From NCBI GenBank assembly GCA_963701955.1, contig OY969694.1, positions 992,001-1,056,000 of the forward strand: a stretch of DNA of 64,000 nucleotides. Reading direction: 5' to 3'. Source of the stretch: Bog-473 sp963701955 (GTDB lineage Bacteria > Actinomycetota > Acidimicrobiia > Acidimicrobiales > RAAP-2). Shown piece by piece: positions 15,599 through 25,435 of the stretch; position 1 is the first letter of the stretch, and every line of letters starts with the position of its first letter. The position numbers and the translations under genes are program-made. The notes under the pieces were generated by a model that saw only the letters and a list, made by a program, of their open reading frames with translations, ran no database searches and was not told the DNA's origin.

Positions 15599-16660
15599 TC
15601 AGCCGATGACGGCACGCAGGACCCGACTCGCCCCCTCGAGGTCCGATCTCGAGACCCGTTCGCCGGGGTGGTGCGCCAGGAGTGGGTCTCCGGGCCCGAA
15701 GTTCACTGCCGGCACCCCGTGCTCCCAGAACGAGGCCACGTCGGTCCAGCCCACCTTGGCCCGGGGCACCTCCCGGCTCTCGAGGACCAGGGCCCGCAGC
15801 AGCGGGTGATCCAACGAGGGCGGCGCCCCGTCGCCCGCGTCGAGGAGCTCCCAGGTGTCACCGCCGTCGGATTCGAGCACGGGGTCGAGCAAACCGTGGA
15901 GGAAGGCCTCGGCCGCCGCCGCATCGCGATCGGGGGCGTAGCGGTGATTGAGCACCACGCGCGCCTCGTCGGGAACCACGTTTCCCGCCACCCCACCGTC
16001 GATCATCACGGCCTGGAGCTGCTCGGCGTAGGTGCACCCGTCGAGAACCACGTCCCGCCCCTCCCAACCCGACACACGTTCGAGCACGGGGGCCAGACGG
16101 TGAATGGCGTTACGACCGGTGAACGGACGCGCCGTGTGTGCCCGCACCCCGCGCAGGCCGACGCGCACGCGCAGGGTGCCCTGGCATCCGGCCTCGACCA
16201 CCCCACCGGTCGGCTCCCCGAGGATCGCCGCGTCGCCGGCCAGCAGGTCGGGACGAACCTCCCACAGCTCGAGAAGACCGCTGCGGGCCCGTTCCACCTC
16301 CTCCCTGGCGTAGAAACACCAGGTGAGGTCGAAGGCCGGCTGCCGCACTGTCGTGGCCAGATCCAGCATGACGGCCAGCGCACCCTTCATGTCCGAGGCA
16401 CCCACGCCCCAGACCGTGTCGCCCTCCACCCGAGGCACCTCGTTGTCCCCGGGCGGCACGGTATCGAGATGCCCGGCCAGAACGATGCGCTGGTCCCGGC
16501 CGAGCTCGGTGCGGGCCACGACGTTGTCCCCCACCCGCACGACCTCCAGCGCGGGACACGCCCGCAACGCGGACTCGACCAGGTCGGCCAGCGGGCCCTC
16601 CTCACCGCTGACCGACGGCACGGACATGAGCTCCGCCGTCGCCGAGAGCAGGTCGGCCAC
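15599..16660 (-). CDS. dapE: Succinyl-diaminopimelate desuccinylase
   Basis: DapE removes succinate from N-succinyl-LL-diaminopimelate, the fifth of the six succinylase-branch steps encoded in this window. The 353-residue M20 metallopeptidase has the metal and catalytic motifs GHLDTVPPGDN, VWGVGASDMKG and YAREEVE, plus the dimerisation domain (GVRAHTARPFTGRNAIH). GTG 16660 lies 4 bases after the dapD stop; a longer frame to 16726 would overlap dapD by 62 bases. It is the last gene of the dapF-hflX-dapC-dapD-dapE run. Confidence 0.93.
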   Translation of the reverse strand: MADLLSATAELMSVPSVSGEEGPLADLVESALRACPALEVVRVGDNVVARTELGRDQRIVLAGHLDTVPPGDNEVPRVEGDTVWGVGASDMKGALAVMLDLATTVRQPAFDLTWCFYAREEVERARSGLLELWEVRPDLLAGDAAILGEPTGGVVEAGCQGTLRVRVGLRGVRAHTARPFTGRNAIHRLAPVLERVSGWEGRDVVLDGCTYAEQLQAVMIDGGVAGNVVPDEARVVLNHRYAPDRDAAAAEAFLHGLLDPVLESDGGDTWELLDAGDGAPPSLDHPLLRALVLESREVPRAKVGWTDVASFWEHGVPAVNFGPGDPLLAHHPGERVSRSDLEGASRVLRAVIG

Positions 16661-16664
16661 GGGT

Positions 16665-17492
16665 TCAGGTGCTGGCGCCGTGGTCCCGCAGGACCGCGTT
16701 GAGCTGGGCCTTGTCGTGCCGCTCACCCTCGGTGAGGCGCTTGATCACGAGCACGCAAGGAACGAAGAACTCCCCACCCCGATACTCGCGGCGCCGGCTG
16801 GCCCGGATGGCCACGCTCCAGGGCGGCACCACCCCTCGTGAGAGCTCCACACCGGTCTCGGCGTCGATCACCGGGATGGACGGATCGAGAAAGCTGCCCG
16901 CACCGAGCACCGCGCCCTGTCCGATCCGGGCCCCGCCGGTGACCATGCAGCGGCTCCCGACGAAGGCATCGTCCTCGACCACCACGGGCACCGCGTTGGG
17001 TGGCTCGAGCACGCCACCGATGCCCACACCACCCGAGAGGTGCACACGCTCGCCGATCTGGGCGCACGAGGCCACTGTCGCCCAGGTGTCGACCATGGTG
17101 TCGGCGCCGACCCACGCCCCGATGTTGACGTAGGAGGGCATCAGAACGACTCCGGGCGCCAGATAGGAGCCCCAGCGCGCTGAGGCGCCCGGCACGGCCC
17201 GCACACCCGCCCTGGCGAAGCCTCGCTTGAGCGGGAGCTTGTCGGCGTACTCGAAGGGACCGACCTCGAGCGTCTCCATGCCGCGGAGCGAGAACAGCAT
17301 GAGGATCGACTTCTTGAGCCACTCGTGGACGACCACCTCGCCGGTCGCCCGGTCGACCTCGGCCACCCGCGCCTGTCCGGTGTCGAGGAGATCGATGGCC
17401 TCGGCGACCACCGAGGCCGCGTCGGTGTCCTTCGGGGAGAGCTCGCTCCGCCGCTCCCAGAGCTCCTCTATCCGTGCCTGCAGATCAGCCAT
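16665..17492 (-). CDS. dapD: Tetrahydrodipicolinate N-succinyltransferase
   Basis: The 275-residue enzyme transfers succinate from succinyl-CoA to tetrahydrodipicolinate. It shows the N-terminal helical part, a left-handed beta-helix of hexapeptide repeats (VNIGAWVGADTMVDTWATV, GARIGQGAVLGAGS) and the conserved GVGIGGVLEPP. Length and motifs fit the DapD family used by proteobacteria and actinobacteria. The start is ATG 17492, 8 bases after dapC. Confidence 0.94.
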   Translation of the reverse strand: MADLQARIEELWERRSELSPKDTDAASVVAEAIDLLDTGQARVAEVDRATGEVVVHEWLKKSILMLFSLRGMETLEVGPFEYADKLPLKRGFARAGVRAVPGASARWGSYLAPGVVLMPSYVNIGAWVGADTMVDTWATVASCAQIGERVHLSGGVGIGGVLEPPNAVPVVVEDDAFVGSRCMVTGGARIGQGAVLGAGSFLDPSIPVIDAETGVELSRGVVPPWSVAIRASRRREYRGGEFFVPCVLVIKRLTEGERHDKAQLNAVLRDHGAST

Positions 17493-17500
17493 GGCTCACC

Positions 17501-18634
17501 CTAGCGAGCGCGCGAACCGGCGAGCCGCTCCCCCACCAGCGCCAGGCGCTCCATGGGTTGGACCACCGCCACCCGTACGTGGCCGGTTCCACCCTCGCCG
17601 TACAGGTCGCCCGGGCTGGTCAGCAGGCCGCCGTCGGTGGCCAGCCCCTCCGCCATGGCCCAGGCGTCGGCCCACCGACCCTCGGGCACGGGGACCCACA
17701 GGTAGAAGCCACCCTCGGGGAGGGGCGCCGGGCAGCCGTAGGCCGCGAGCACCCCCGACAGGTACTCCAGGCGCTCCCGGTAACGGACACGTTGGTCCGC
17801 CACGTGCACGTCGTCACCGAGCGCGGCCACCCCGGCCGCCTGGGCCGGGCCGGGCACCATCAGCCCGGCGTGCTGGCGCACGGCGCGCAGGAAGTCGACC
17901 AGTTCGGGGTCGCCGGCGAAGAAACCGACACGCACCCCGGCCAGGTTCGACCGCTTGGACAGCGAGTGCACCGCCACCACCCCGTCGGGGCCGTGCTCGA
18001 GCATGGAGCGGGGCGGGCCGTCCCAGGTGAATTCGGCGTAGCACTCGTCGGAGAACACGGGCACCCCGTGCGCCCTGCCCCATGCCGCCTCATTGCCGAG
18101 GTCGCCGAGGCCACCGGTCGGGTTCGACGGCGAGTTGGACCACACCACGAGAGCGCGGGCCGCGTCGGCGGGATCGACGGCGTCGAGGTCGAGGCCGCCC
18201 GGCCGCCCCGGTGCGGGTGGCACGGGCACGGCCCGGCATCCGGCGAGCACCGCGCCCATGGCATAGGTGGGGTACGACACCGACGGATACAGCACGGTGT
18301 CCCTCTGCGGATCTCGCAGCCGGAGGTAGTGGGGCACCGAGGCCACCAGCTCCTTGGTCCCCACGCATGCCGCCACCCCGGACACGGGCACCTCGGCCAG
18401 TCCGAAGCGCCGGACCAACCAGTCGGCGGCGGCCGACCGCAGCGCCGCGCTCCCCGCCGAGGCCGGATACCCGCGCTCGGCGCCCGAGGACGCCAGCGCG
18501 TCGATGACGGCGGGTGGCGGGGCATCGCACGGCGTGCCCACCGAGCAGTCGACGATGCCCCCGGGGTGCGCCCCGGCCAGTTTGGCCAGGCCCACCAGCC
18601 GGTCGTAGGGATAGGGCGGGAGGCGGAAGGTCAC
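17501..18634 (-). CDS. dapC: N-succinyldiaminopimelate aminotransferase
   Basis: This 377-residue fold-type I PLP aminotransferase has the schiff-base lysine in SLSKRSNLAG, the NSPSNPTGG motif and SDECYAEF. Its position between dapD and hflX-dapF, and its resemblance to actinobacterial DapC proteins, support the glutamate-dependent amination of N-succinyl-2-amino-6-ketopimelate. GTG 18634 overlaps the hflX stop as GTGA. Confidence 0.9.
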   Translation of the reverse strand: MTFRLPPYPYDRLVGLAKLAGAHPGGIVDCSVGTPCDAPPPAVIDALASSGAERGYPASAGSAALRSAAADWLVRRFGLAEVPVSGVAACVGTKELVASVPHYLRLRDPQRDTVLYPSVSYPTYAMGAVLAGCRAVPVPPAPGRPGGLDLDAVDPADAARALVVWSNSPSNPTGGLGDLGNEAAWGRAHGVPVFSDECYAEFTWDGPPRSMLEHGPDGVVAVHSLSKRSNLAGVRVGFFAGDPELVDFLRAVRQHAGLMVPGPAQAAGVAALGDDVHVADQRVRYRERLEYLSGVLAAYGCPAPLPEGGFYLWVPVPEGRWADAWAMAEGLATDGGLLTSPGDLYGEGGTGHVRVAVVQPMERLALVGERLAGSRAR

Positions 18635-19914
18635 GGCGCCGTGACGTACTCGGCAAATCGAGCCCGGCCCACGTCGTCGAGCACCACCTGGAGCGTCACG
18701 GCGTCGTCGCCGTCGCTGCGGTCCACCACCTCACCCTCGCGGTGGACCGCGGCCAGCACGTCGCCACGTGCCCAGGGCACCACGAGACGCACCACGCGGT
18801 CCGTGCCTCGAAGGCGGTCCCCGAGCACTCGCACCAGTTCGTCGACACCTTCACCGGTGCGGGCCGAGATCAGGACCGACCCCTCGACCGAGTGGGCGAG
18901 GGCCTTGGCCTCGTCGGGCGCCCGGTCCGCCTTGTTGACCACGGTGAGCTCGGGCACCTCGGCGGCACCGATCTCGCCGAGCACCTCGTGCACGGCGGCC
19001 ATCTGGGCCTCGGCATTGGCCGCCGTCCCGTCCACCACGTGCACCACGAGATCGGCCAGGCGAACCGAGTCCAGGGTCGTGCGGAAGGCCTCGACCAGCT
19101 CGTGCGGCAGCTTGCGCACGAACCCCACCGTGTCGGTCACCAGCACCGTCTCACCGCCGGGCAGGGCCAGCTGGCGGGTTCGCGGGTCGAGGGTCACGAA
19201 CAGGCGGTTTTCGGCGGGCACCCCGGCGTCGGTCAGCGCGTTGAGCAGAGTGGACTTCCCGGCGTTGGTGTAGCCGACGAGGGCGATCTCGCGCTGGCGG
19301 CCGCGGGCACGGCTCCGCCGCTGGAGTGACCGGGTGCGCTCGACGTCGCGGAGGTCCGCCTCGAGCTTGTGCATGCGCCGGACCAACCGGCGTCGGTCGA
19401 CCTCGAGCTGCGTCTCGCCGGGACCACGCGTGCCGATGCCACCGGCCTGCTGGCTCAGCGAGGATCCCCGGCCCCGCAGTCGCGGCAGCCGGTAGCGCAG
19501 CAGCGCCAGCTCGACCTGCGCCTTGCCTTCAGGGCTGCGCGCGTTCTGGGCGAAGATGTCGAGGATCACGGCCGTGCGGTCGATGGCGGTACGCCCGAAG
19601 AGGCGCTCGAGGTTGCGGTGCTGGGCCGGGGTGAGCTCGTCGTCGAAGACGACGGTGTCGGCATCGAGGCTCTCGCTGAGGGCGGCGATCTCCGCCGCCT
19701 TGCCCCTCCCCACGAAGGTTGCGGGGTCCGGCGTCTCTCGTCGCTGCACCACGCGCCCGACGACGTCGGCTCCCGCGCTGTCGACCAGCTGGGCCAGCTC
19801 GTCGAGCTCCTCGGCGACCGTCTCGGCCGTCCGCCCCGGGAGCACCACCCCCACCAGGATGATCCGCTCTCGGATCGTGCGCGCAATGAGCGTCCCGGGC
19901 AACGCGGTGCTCAA
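18631..19914 (-). CDS. hflX: GTPase HflX
   Basis: HflX binds 50S and 70S ribosomes and rescues stalled or stressed ones. The 427-residue protein has the N-terminal HflX domain (DELTPAQHRNLERLFG, and QAGGIGTRGPGETQLEVDRR). Its G domain follows with G1 GYTNAGKS, G3 DTVGF and G4 NKAD. The start is TTG 19914, overlapping the dapF stop as TTGA; the only in-frame ATG lies well inside the conserved region. Its insertion between dapF and dapC makes it part of the DAP unit. Confidence 0.94.
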   Translation of the reverse strand: MSTALPGTLIARTIRERIILVGVVLPGRTAETVAEELDELAQLVDSAGADVVGRVVQRRETPDPATFVGRGKAAEIAALSESLDADTVVFDDELTPAQHRNLERLFGRTAIDRTAVILDIFAQNARSPEGKAQVELALLRYRLPRLRGRGSSLSQQAGGIGTRGPGETQLEVDRRRLVRRMHKLEADLRDVERTRSLQRRSRARGRQREIALVGYTNAGKSTLLNALTDAGVPAENRLFVTLDPRTRQLALPGGETVLVTDTVGFVRKLPHELVEAFRTTLDSVRLADLVVHVVDGTAANAEAQMAAVHEVLGEIGAAEVPELTVVNKADRAPDEAKALAHSVEGSVLISARTGEGVDELVRVLGDRLRGTDRVVRLVVPWARGDVLAAVHREGEVVDRSDGDDAVTLQVVLDDVGRARFAEYVTAP

Positions 19915-20750
19915 GAGAGCAGCCCCTGATGGATGTCGACATCGGCGACCTTGCGCACCGGTCCGGCCAGGAACGTGCGGGCGGGGCTCCCGTCGTCGGC
20001 AGCATCCCCGAGGGTCACCGTGAGCATTCCGCCGGGGTTGCGCACCCGCACCTCGGCTCCCCCCGACACGACTCCCCAGCTGCGCGCCGCCGCCGCCGCC
20101 GCCACGCTCCCGGTCCCGCAGGCGAGCGTCTCGCCCGCCCCGCGCTCGAAGACCCGGAACTCGAGCAGCTCACCTGCCTGGTCACGGCGCACGGTGATCC
20201 ACTCGACGTTGATCCCGCCGGCGAATCCGGCCTGGAGTTTCGGTCCCACCTCGCCCACGTCGACCGCGGCGGCGTCGGGCCCGAGCAGCACGAGATGCGG
20301 ATTTCCCACGTCGACGGTGCGCGCCCGGCGGTCGTCGAACTCCTGGGGCTGGTCGGGACCGAGGCGCGCCGGACCCATGTCGACCCTGGCCGTCGCCCAT
20401 CCGGGCTCCTCACCGGGCGTGTACTCGACGGTGCGCTTCCCGCCCGCAGTGGCCACCGTGAAGGTTGGCGGCGAGACAAGGCCGGAGTCCACCGCGGCCT
20501 GCGCCAGGCACCGGATGCCGTTGCCACTCATCTCGGCCTCGCTTCCGTCGGCATTGCGCAGATCCATGGAGAGGTCACAGCCCTCGCGCCCGGGCCCGAC
20601 CCGGATGATCCCGTCCGCGCCGATGCCCCGCCGACGGTCCGCCAGCAAGCGCACCTGCGCCACCGACAACGTCAGGACGTCGTCGGGATCGAGAACGACG
20701 AGGAAGTCGTTCCCGGCACCTTCGTGCTTGGTCGCGTGCAGCGCGGACAT
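19911..20750 (-). CDS. dapF: Diaminopimelate epimerase
   Basis: The 279-residue protein converts LL- to meso-diaminopimelate. The two catalytic cysteines are in SGNGIRCLA and in ACGTGSVA. HEGAGNDFLV near the start and NPHLV at mid-length are family hallmarks. ATG 20750 lies 26 bases after miaA on the same strand. Confidence 0.95.
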   Translation of the reverse strand: MSALHATKHEGAGNDFLVVLDPDDVLTLSVAQVRLLADRRRGIGADGIIRVGPGREGCDLSMDLRNADGSEAEMSGNGIRCLAQAAVDSGLVSPPTFTVATAGGKRTVEYTPGEEPGWATARVDMGPARLGPDQPQEFDDRRARTVDVGNPHLVLLGPDAAAVDVGEVGPKLQAGFAGGINVEWITVRRDQAGELLEFRVFERGAGETLACGTGSVAAAAAARSWGVVSGGAEVRVRNPGGMLTVTLGDAADDGSPARTFLAGPVRKVADVDIHQGLLS

Positions 20751-20776
20751 CGTCCCATTCTCGCAGCCGACCGCAC

Positions 20777-21691
20777 TCAGCGGTGCACGGCCAGGGAACC
20801 CTCGAGAAGGTCCTGGACCTCGGACACGCTCTCACCCCAGGTGATCCGGGGATCCCGTCCGAACCACGAACGCTGCCGCCGGGCGAACTGCCGGGTCCGC
20901 CGGACCGCCTCCTCCACGCACGTCTCCAGGGGGGCGCCGCCCTCCACGTGGGCCAGGACCTCCCGGTACCCCAGGGCCTGGCGCGCCGTCCGTGAGAGGC
21001 CGGCCGGGCGGGCCGCCAGGACGCGCACCTCCTCCACCAGGCCGGCGCCGACCATGGTGTCGAAACGGGTGGCGATGCGCCGCTCGACGTCGGCGGCCGG
21101 ACGCGCCAGGCCGACCTGGGCGATCCCCGTCGTCGGGTAGGCCTCGAGTCCCGGCCCGAACTCGGAGAACGGTCGTCCCGATCCGACGGTGACCTCCAGG
21201 GCGCGCACGACCCGGCGACGGTTGTTCGGCGCCATCCGCCCCGCCCCGACCGGGTCGAGCCGGGCCAGGCGCTCGTGCAGCTCCCCGGGGGTCGTTCGTC
21301 CCTCGTCGAGCTCGGCATCGAGCGCGGCGGCCACCTCGGGGTAGCGGCCCGGGATCCGCAGGTCGTCGACGACGGCGCGCAGGTAGAGGCCGGTACCCCC
21401 GACAAGGAGGGCATGGTGGCCCCGGGCGGCGATCCCGGCCAGGGCCTCGCGTGCGGCGTGCTGGAAGCAGGTGACGGTGAAGTCCTCGGCGGGGTCGACC
21501 AGGTCGAGCAGATGGTGCGGCACGGCGCGGCGTGCCGCGGGACCCGGCTTGGACGTCCCGATGTCCATCCCCCGGTAGACACACATGGAGTCGACCGAGA
21601 CGATCTCACAGTCCCCCCGCCGACGGGCCAGCTCGAGGGCGGCCTCGGACTTGCCCGAGGCCGTCACGCCAACGAGGGCGACGACGCTCAC
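20777..21691 (-). CDS. miaA: tRNA dimethylallyltransferase
   Basis: MiaA adds the isopentenyl group to A37 of tRNAs reading UNN codons. The 304-residue enzyme has the P-loop GVTASGKS, then VDSMCVYRGMDIGTSKP, GGTGLYLRAV and the C-terminal ALGYRE motif. GTG 21691 overlaps the miaB stop as GTGA. Its product is the substrate of the enzyme encoded immediately upstream, MiaB. Confidence 0.95.
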   Translation of the reverse strand: MSVVALVGVTASGKSEAALELARRRGDCEIVSVDSMCVYRGMDIGTSKPGPAARRAVPHHLLDLVDPAEDFTVTCFQHAAREALAGIAARGHHALLVGGTGLYLRAVVDDLRIPGRYPEVAAALDAELDEGRTTPGELHERLARLDPVGAGRMAPNNRRRVVRALEVTVGSGRPFSEFGPGLEAYPTTGIAQVGLARPAADVERRIATRFDTMVGAGLVEEVRVLAARPAGLSRTARQALGYREVLAHVEGGAPLETCVEEAVRRTRQFARRQRSWFGRDPRITWGESVSEVQDLLEGSLAVHR

Positions 21692-23103
21692 CCGCCCGAC
21701 ACGGGGATGCGCACACGGTGCCGCGGGCGCGCCGTCACCTCCGACAGCCGTCCGGTGAGGTGGTGCGGATGGCCCGCCGTCACCTCGACGAGGGCCAACG
21801 AGCCGGGAACCGGTGATGCGCTCCCCAGAGGCCCGCCCCCGCACGATCCACCCGTGGGGAAGTGCACCAGTTTTCCCTGCCGGGTCCGCCCGGTCAGCAT
21901 GGTGGCATCCCGGCGGCTCACGCCCTCGACGAGGACCTCCTCCCGCCGACCCACCCGCGCCTGATGGCGGGCGAGGGCGGACCGGTCGACCACGGTCTTG
22001 AGCCGTTCGAATCGCTCGGTCACCACCTCGGCGGGCACGAACCGCTCCTCCATGGCGGCGGCGCGCGTGCCCGGACGGGGCGAGAAGATGAAGGTGTACG
22101 CGCTGTCGTAGCCCGCCTCGGCGCACACGGCCAACGTCTCTTCGAAGTCCTCCGCCGTCTCGCCCGGGAAGCCGACGATGACGTCGGTGGTCACGGCCAG
22201 GTCGTCGATCGCAGCGCGCGCGGCGCGTAGGCGATCGAGATACCGCTGCGCGGTGTAGCCGCGCCGCATCGCCGCCAGCACGCGGTCGCTGCCCGATTGG
22301 AGGGGAAGGTGGAGCTGTTCGCACACCTCTGGGGTCCCGGCCATGGCCTCGATCGTCTCGGGCCGCAGATCCTTGGGATGGGGGCTGGTGAAACGGACCC
22401 GACCGATGCCCTCCACCGCGCCGACGGCACCGAGCAGATCGGCGAAGAGCGGGCGGCGCCTGGTGAGATCCCGCCCGTAGGAGTTCACGTTCTGTCCGAG
22501 CAAGGTCACCTCGGTCACGCCGCGACGGGCCAGCAGCTCGACCTCGGCCACGATGTCGTCGGGTGTCCGACTGACCTCGGGTCCGCGTACCGAGGGCACG
22601 ATGCAGAAGGCGCACGAGTTGTCGCACCCGGTCTGGATGTTCACCCACGCCGCATAGGGCACCTCGCGCACGGCGTCGGCCCCCAGCAGTGGGTTCGTCG
22701 CAGACCCGGTACTCGGCGCATCGAGGATCTCCATGAGCGGCCCCTCGGTCCGGGCACGCTGCAACAGGAGCGGGGCACTGGTGAGGTTGTGCGTGCCGAA
22801 CACGACGTCGACCCACCCGACCTTCTCCTGGATCCGCTCCCGGTCCTTCTGGGCCAGGCACCCGCCGACGGCGATCTGCAGGCCGGGCTTCACGTCGACG
22901 AGCTCCTTGAGCTTGCCCAGGGTCCCGTACAGTCGCTGATCGGCGTTCTCGCGGATGCAGCACGTGTTGAGCACGACCACATCGGCGTCCTCCATGGAGG
23001 CCGCCGCGGTCATGCCCTCGCCGACGAGCAGCCCGGCCAGGCGCTCCGAGTCGTGCTCGTTCATCTGACACCCGAACGTGCGGATGAAGTACGAGGCCGG
23101 CAT
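21688..23103 (-). CDS. miaB: tRNA-2-methylthio-N6-dimethylallyladenosine synthase
   Basis: This 471-residue radical SAM methylthiotransferase has all three regions of the family. The N-terminal MTTase domain has three cysteines (FGCQM, LNTCCIRENA, GGCLAQ). The radical SAM cluster motif is CDNSCAFC with GQNVNSYG following, and the C-terminal TRAM domain covers roughly the last 70 residues. It adds the methylthio group to i6A37. It forms a coupled pair with miaA. Confidence 0.96.
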   Translation of the reverse strand: MPASYFIRTFGCQMNEHDSERLAGLLVGEGMTAAASMEDADVVVLNTCCIRENADQRLYGTLGKLKELVDVKPGLQIAVGGCLAQKDRERIQEKVGWVDVVFGTHNLTSAPLLLQRARTEGPLMEILDAPSTGSATNPLLGADAVREVPYAAWVNIQTGCDNSCAFCIVPSVRGPEVSRTPDDIVAEVELLARRGVTEVTLLGQNVNSYGRDLTRRRPLFADLLGAVGAVEGIGRVRFTSPHPKDLRPETIEAMAGTPEVCEQLHLPLQSGSDRVLAAMRRGYTAQRYLDRLRAARAAIDDLAVTTDVIVGFPGETAEDFEETLAVCAEAGYDSAYTFIFSPRPGTRAAAMEERFVPAEVVTERFERLKTVVDRSALARHQARVGRREEVLVEGVSRRDATMLTGRTRQGKLVHFPTGGSCGGGPLGSASPVPGSLALVEVTAGHPHHLTGRLSEVTARPRHRVRIPVSGG

Positions 23104-23113
23104 CCGGCCGATT

Positions 23114-23984
23114 CTACGGGAGGACCACCTCGGCCTCGTCCCCGTAGACGATGCCGCGCCGGTCCGCCTGCAACGTCACCACGCGGCCCGGCACTCCCGA
23201 GACGGCCAGGGCCGCCGCCGCCCCTACGTGCACCGACCCGGCCGAGGCGGTGCGCACGATGCCGAGGAGCGTCGGGCCAGCACCGGACCAGCACGCGGCC
23301 AGCGCGCCGGCCTCGAGCAGTGCGTGCAGCAGGTCGGGTGCCTCGGGAAACAGGGCGGTACGCGCCCGCTGGTGGATGCGGTCCTCGGCGGCCGCGGCCA
23401 CCAGGGTCCCCGGGTCCGCCAGTCCCGCCACGAGGAGGCCCATGCGTCCGAGGTTGAACACGGCGTCGGACCGGCTCAGGGTCTCGGGCAGCACGGTGCG
23501 CGCCTCGGGTGTGGCCAGATCACGCTCGGGGACGATCGCCACGAACGCCAGGTCGGTGCTGAGCGGCAGCGGCGCGTGGACCGGCCGGCCCTCGACGGTG
23601 GCGGCGGCCACCAGCCCGCCGAACACGCTGGCCGCCGCGTTCTCCGGGTGCCCGTCGTGCGCCGCGGCGACGGCGAACGGATCGTCGGCTCCCGCCGCGG
23701 CTGCAGCGGCGGCGGCCAGCGCGGCGGAGGAACCGAGTCCGCCGCGCCACGGGGATCTGCGAGCGAACCGTGACGGCGAAGCGATCGTGGCCGAGAACCT
23801 CGGACACGACGCGCGCCGCCAGGTGCGATGGGTCGTCGAACAGCCCGGCACCCTCGCCCTCGGTCTGCACGCGCAAGGAGTCCGCGGGCTCGACCTCCAC
23901 GCTCACGTAGCAGTCGAGCGCCACTGCCAGCGTGTCGAACCCGGGGCCGAGATTTGCGGACGACGCGGGAGCCCGGGCACGCAC
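23114..23984 (-). CDS. thrB: Homoserine kinase (GHMP family), one frameshift
   Basis: From GTG 23984 the protein begins RARAPASSANLGPGFDTLAV, the GHMP motif 1 of homoserine kinase. Motif 2 should read IPVARGLGSSAAL. Here IPVAR is followed by a frame change, and GGLGSSAALAAAAAAA continues one frame later. Removing one base at 23739-23747 restores the family motif exactly and gives 289 residues. The C-terminal part has HPENAAASVFGGL and SGAGPTLLGIV. The enzyme makes O-phosphohomoserine for threonine. It stands alone, without hom or thrC nearby, so another GHMP kinase is a minor possibility. The indel is probably a sequence error. Confidence 0.78.
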
Positions 23985-24043
23985 CGACTCAGGCTAGGCC
24001 TTCTGCGCCGACGTTTCGATCGCGACGGCGCAGAGGGCTCCGG

Positions 24044-25435
24044 TCAGAACGCCTTCCAGAAGATCCGCTGCCACAGCGTCTCGTGGGGCACGTCCGAGCT
24101 CAGGCGCACCGGCACGGACGTCCGCTGGGGTCCGAGGCTCGCCACCACCGTGCCCACCTGCGTGCCCCGCGACGTCCCCACGTGCACTGTGCCCATGGGG
24201 ACGAACTCCCTCTTCTCGGCCAGGGACGGCCACGAGAGGAAGGTGGCCGAAGAGGTGGCAACGGCGTCGACGGAGCTGCTGGCCTCCTCGACATGCGCCT
24301 CCACCTGACCGGCGCGGGTGATCGGGACGGCGCGAAGCAGCCTGTCCATGGTGTTGATCAGGGCCAGGCTGTGAAGCCCGGCCTGGCCCAGCACATTCGA
24401 GCCGAGCTGTCCGGTGACCACCGCCAGCAGCAGGACCGGCTTGCCACCCACCGTGCGTTGCACGGCCATCACGTCACAGCCGCCGGCCGTCGAGCTGTAG
24501 CCGGACTTCATTCCGATCACGCCGTCCACGCCGAGCAGCGGCGTGTAGGAACCCACCTTCCCGGCCACCGGCAGCGTCACCGAGGGCATGGCAGCGAAGG
24601 ACGCCACGACCGGGTTCTCCAGTTCGAGCTGGGCCACCTTCAAGATGTCCGAGGCCGTGGAGACCGAGGCACCGTCGACCCCGCTGGCATCGGCGAAGTG
24701 CGACTGGGTCATGCCCAGGTCTGCCGCGGCGGCGTTCATCTTCGCCACGAAGTCCGGGGTGCTCCCGGCGTCCCAGCGGGCGAGCATGTCGGCGAAATTG
24801 TCCGCCGAGTGCACGAGCAGGCCGCCCAGGAGCTGGGACTCGGTCAGCGTCTCACCGACCGCCACCTCGACGTTGGTGTTCCCCTGGGCCGCGTCGTAGA
24901 CGTCGGCGTAGGCGTCCACCGGGCTCACCGTGACGCTCGGACCCTGCTCCCCGGGAGCCAGGGGATGATCACGGAGCACGACGTAGGCCGTCATCAACTT
25001 GGTCAGGCTGGCGACCGACACGGGAGCCTCCAACCCGGAGGCCTCCTTGACCCCCAACGAGGGGATGGCCACTGCGGCTTGACCGGTCGACGGCCACGGC
25101 AACGTGACCGAGTCCGCCGGGACGGCATCCACCGGAGGCCGGACCGTGACCACCACCGGCGCGACATCGGGACGGCGCAACCGGACGGTGACGAACGCGG
25201 CGGCGCCGGCGATCACCAGCAGGGCCAGGCCGAGAGCGATCCACTTCCTGGCCCGCCGGTGGCGGCCGGACTGCCGGGCATGGCGCCCGCGTCCCGATCG
25301 AGCGGCGGCCCCGTTGCCCGCGGCGTCGCTGGCCACCGGCTCGGTCAGGGACGTCTGATCGGCCGGCGGAGCCTGTTCGAGCGAATCCAACCGGAACGGT
25401 GCCAGCATCAGCGGCACCGGATCGGGCTCGCTCAC
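24044..25435 (-). CDS. Membrane-anchored serine D-Ala-D-Ala carboxypeptidase (S11, PBP type)
   Basis: The 463-residue protein has a basic cytoplasmic segment (RHARQSGRHRRARK), one membrane helix at about residues 65-85, and an external penicillin-binding domain. That domain carries the three active-site motifs in order: SLTK (SxxK), SADN (SxN) and KSGYSSTAGG (KTG-like KSG). A C-terminal beta-rich extension follows. It trims the terminal D-Ala of peptidoglycan stem peptides. GTG 25435 overlaps the ftsK stop as GTGA. Confidence 0.88.
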   Translation of the reverse strand: MSEPDPVPLMLAPFRLDSLEQAPPADQTSLTEPVASDAAGNGAAARSGRGRHARQSGRHRRARKWIALGLALLVIAGAAAFVTVRLRRPDVAPVVVTVRPPVDAVPADSVTLPWPSTGQAAVAIPSLGVKEASGLEAPVSVASLTKLMTAYVVLRDHPLAPGEQGPSVTVSPVDAYADVYDAAQGNTNVEVAVGETLTESQLLGGLLVHSADNFADMLARWDAGSTPDFVAKMNAAAADLGMTQSHFADASGVDGASVSTASDILKVAQLELENPVVASFAAMPSVTLPVAGKVGSYTPLLGVDGVIGMKSGYSSTAGGCDVMAVQRTVGGKPVLLLAVVTGQLGSNVLGQAGLHSLALINTMDRLLRAVPITRAGQVEAHVEEASSSVDAVATSSATFLSWPSLAEKREFVPMGTVHVGTSRGTQVGTVVASLGPQRTSVPVRLSSDVPHETLWQRIFWKAF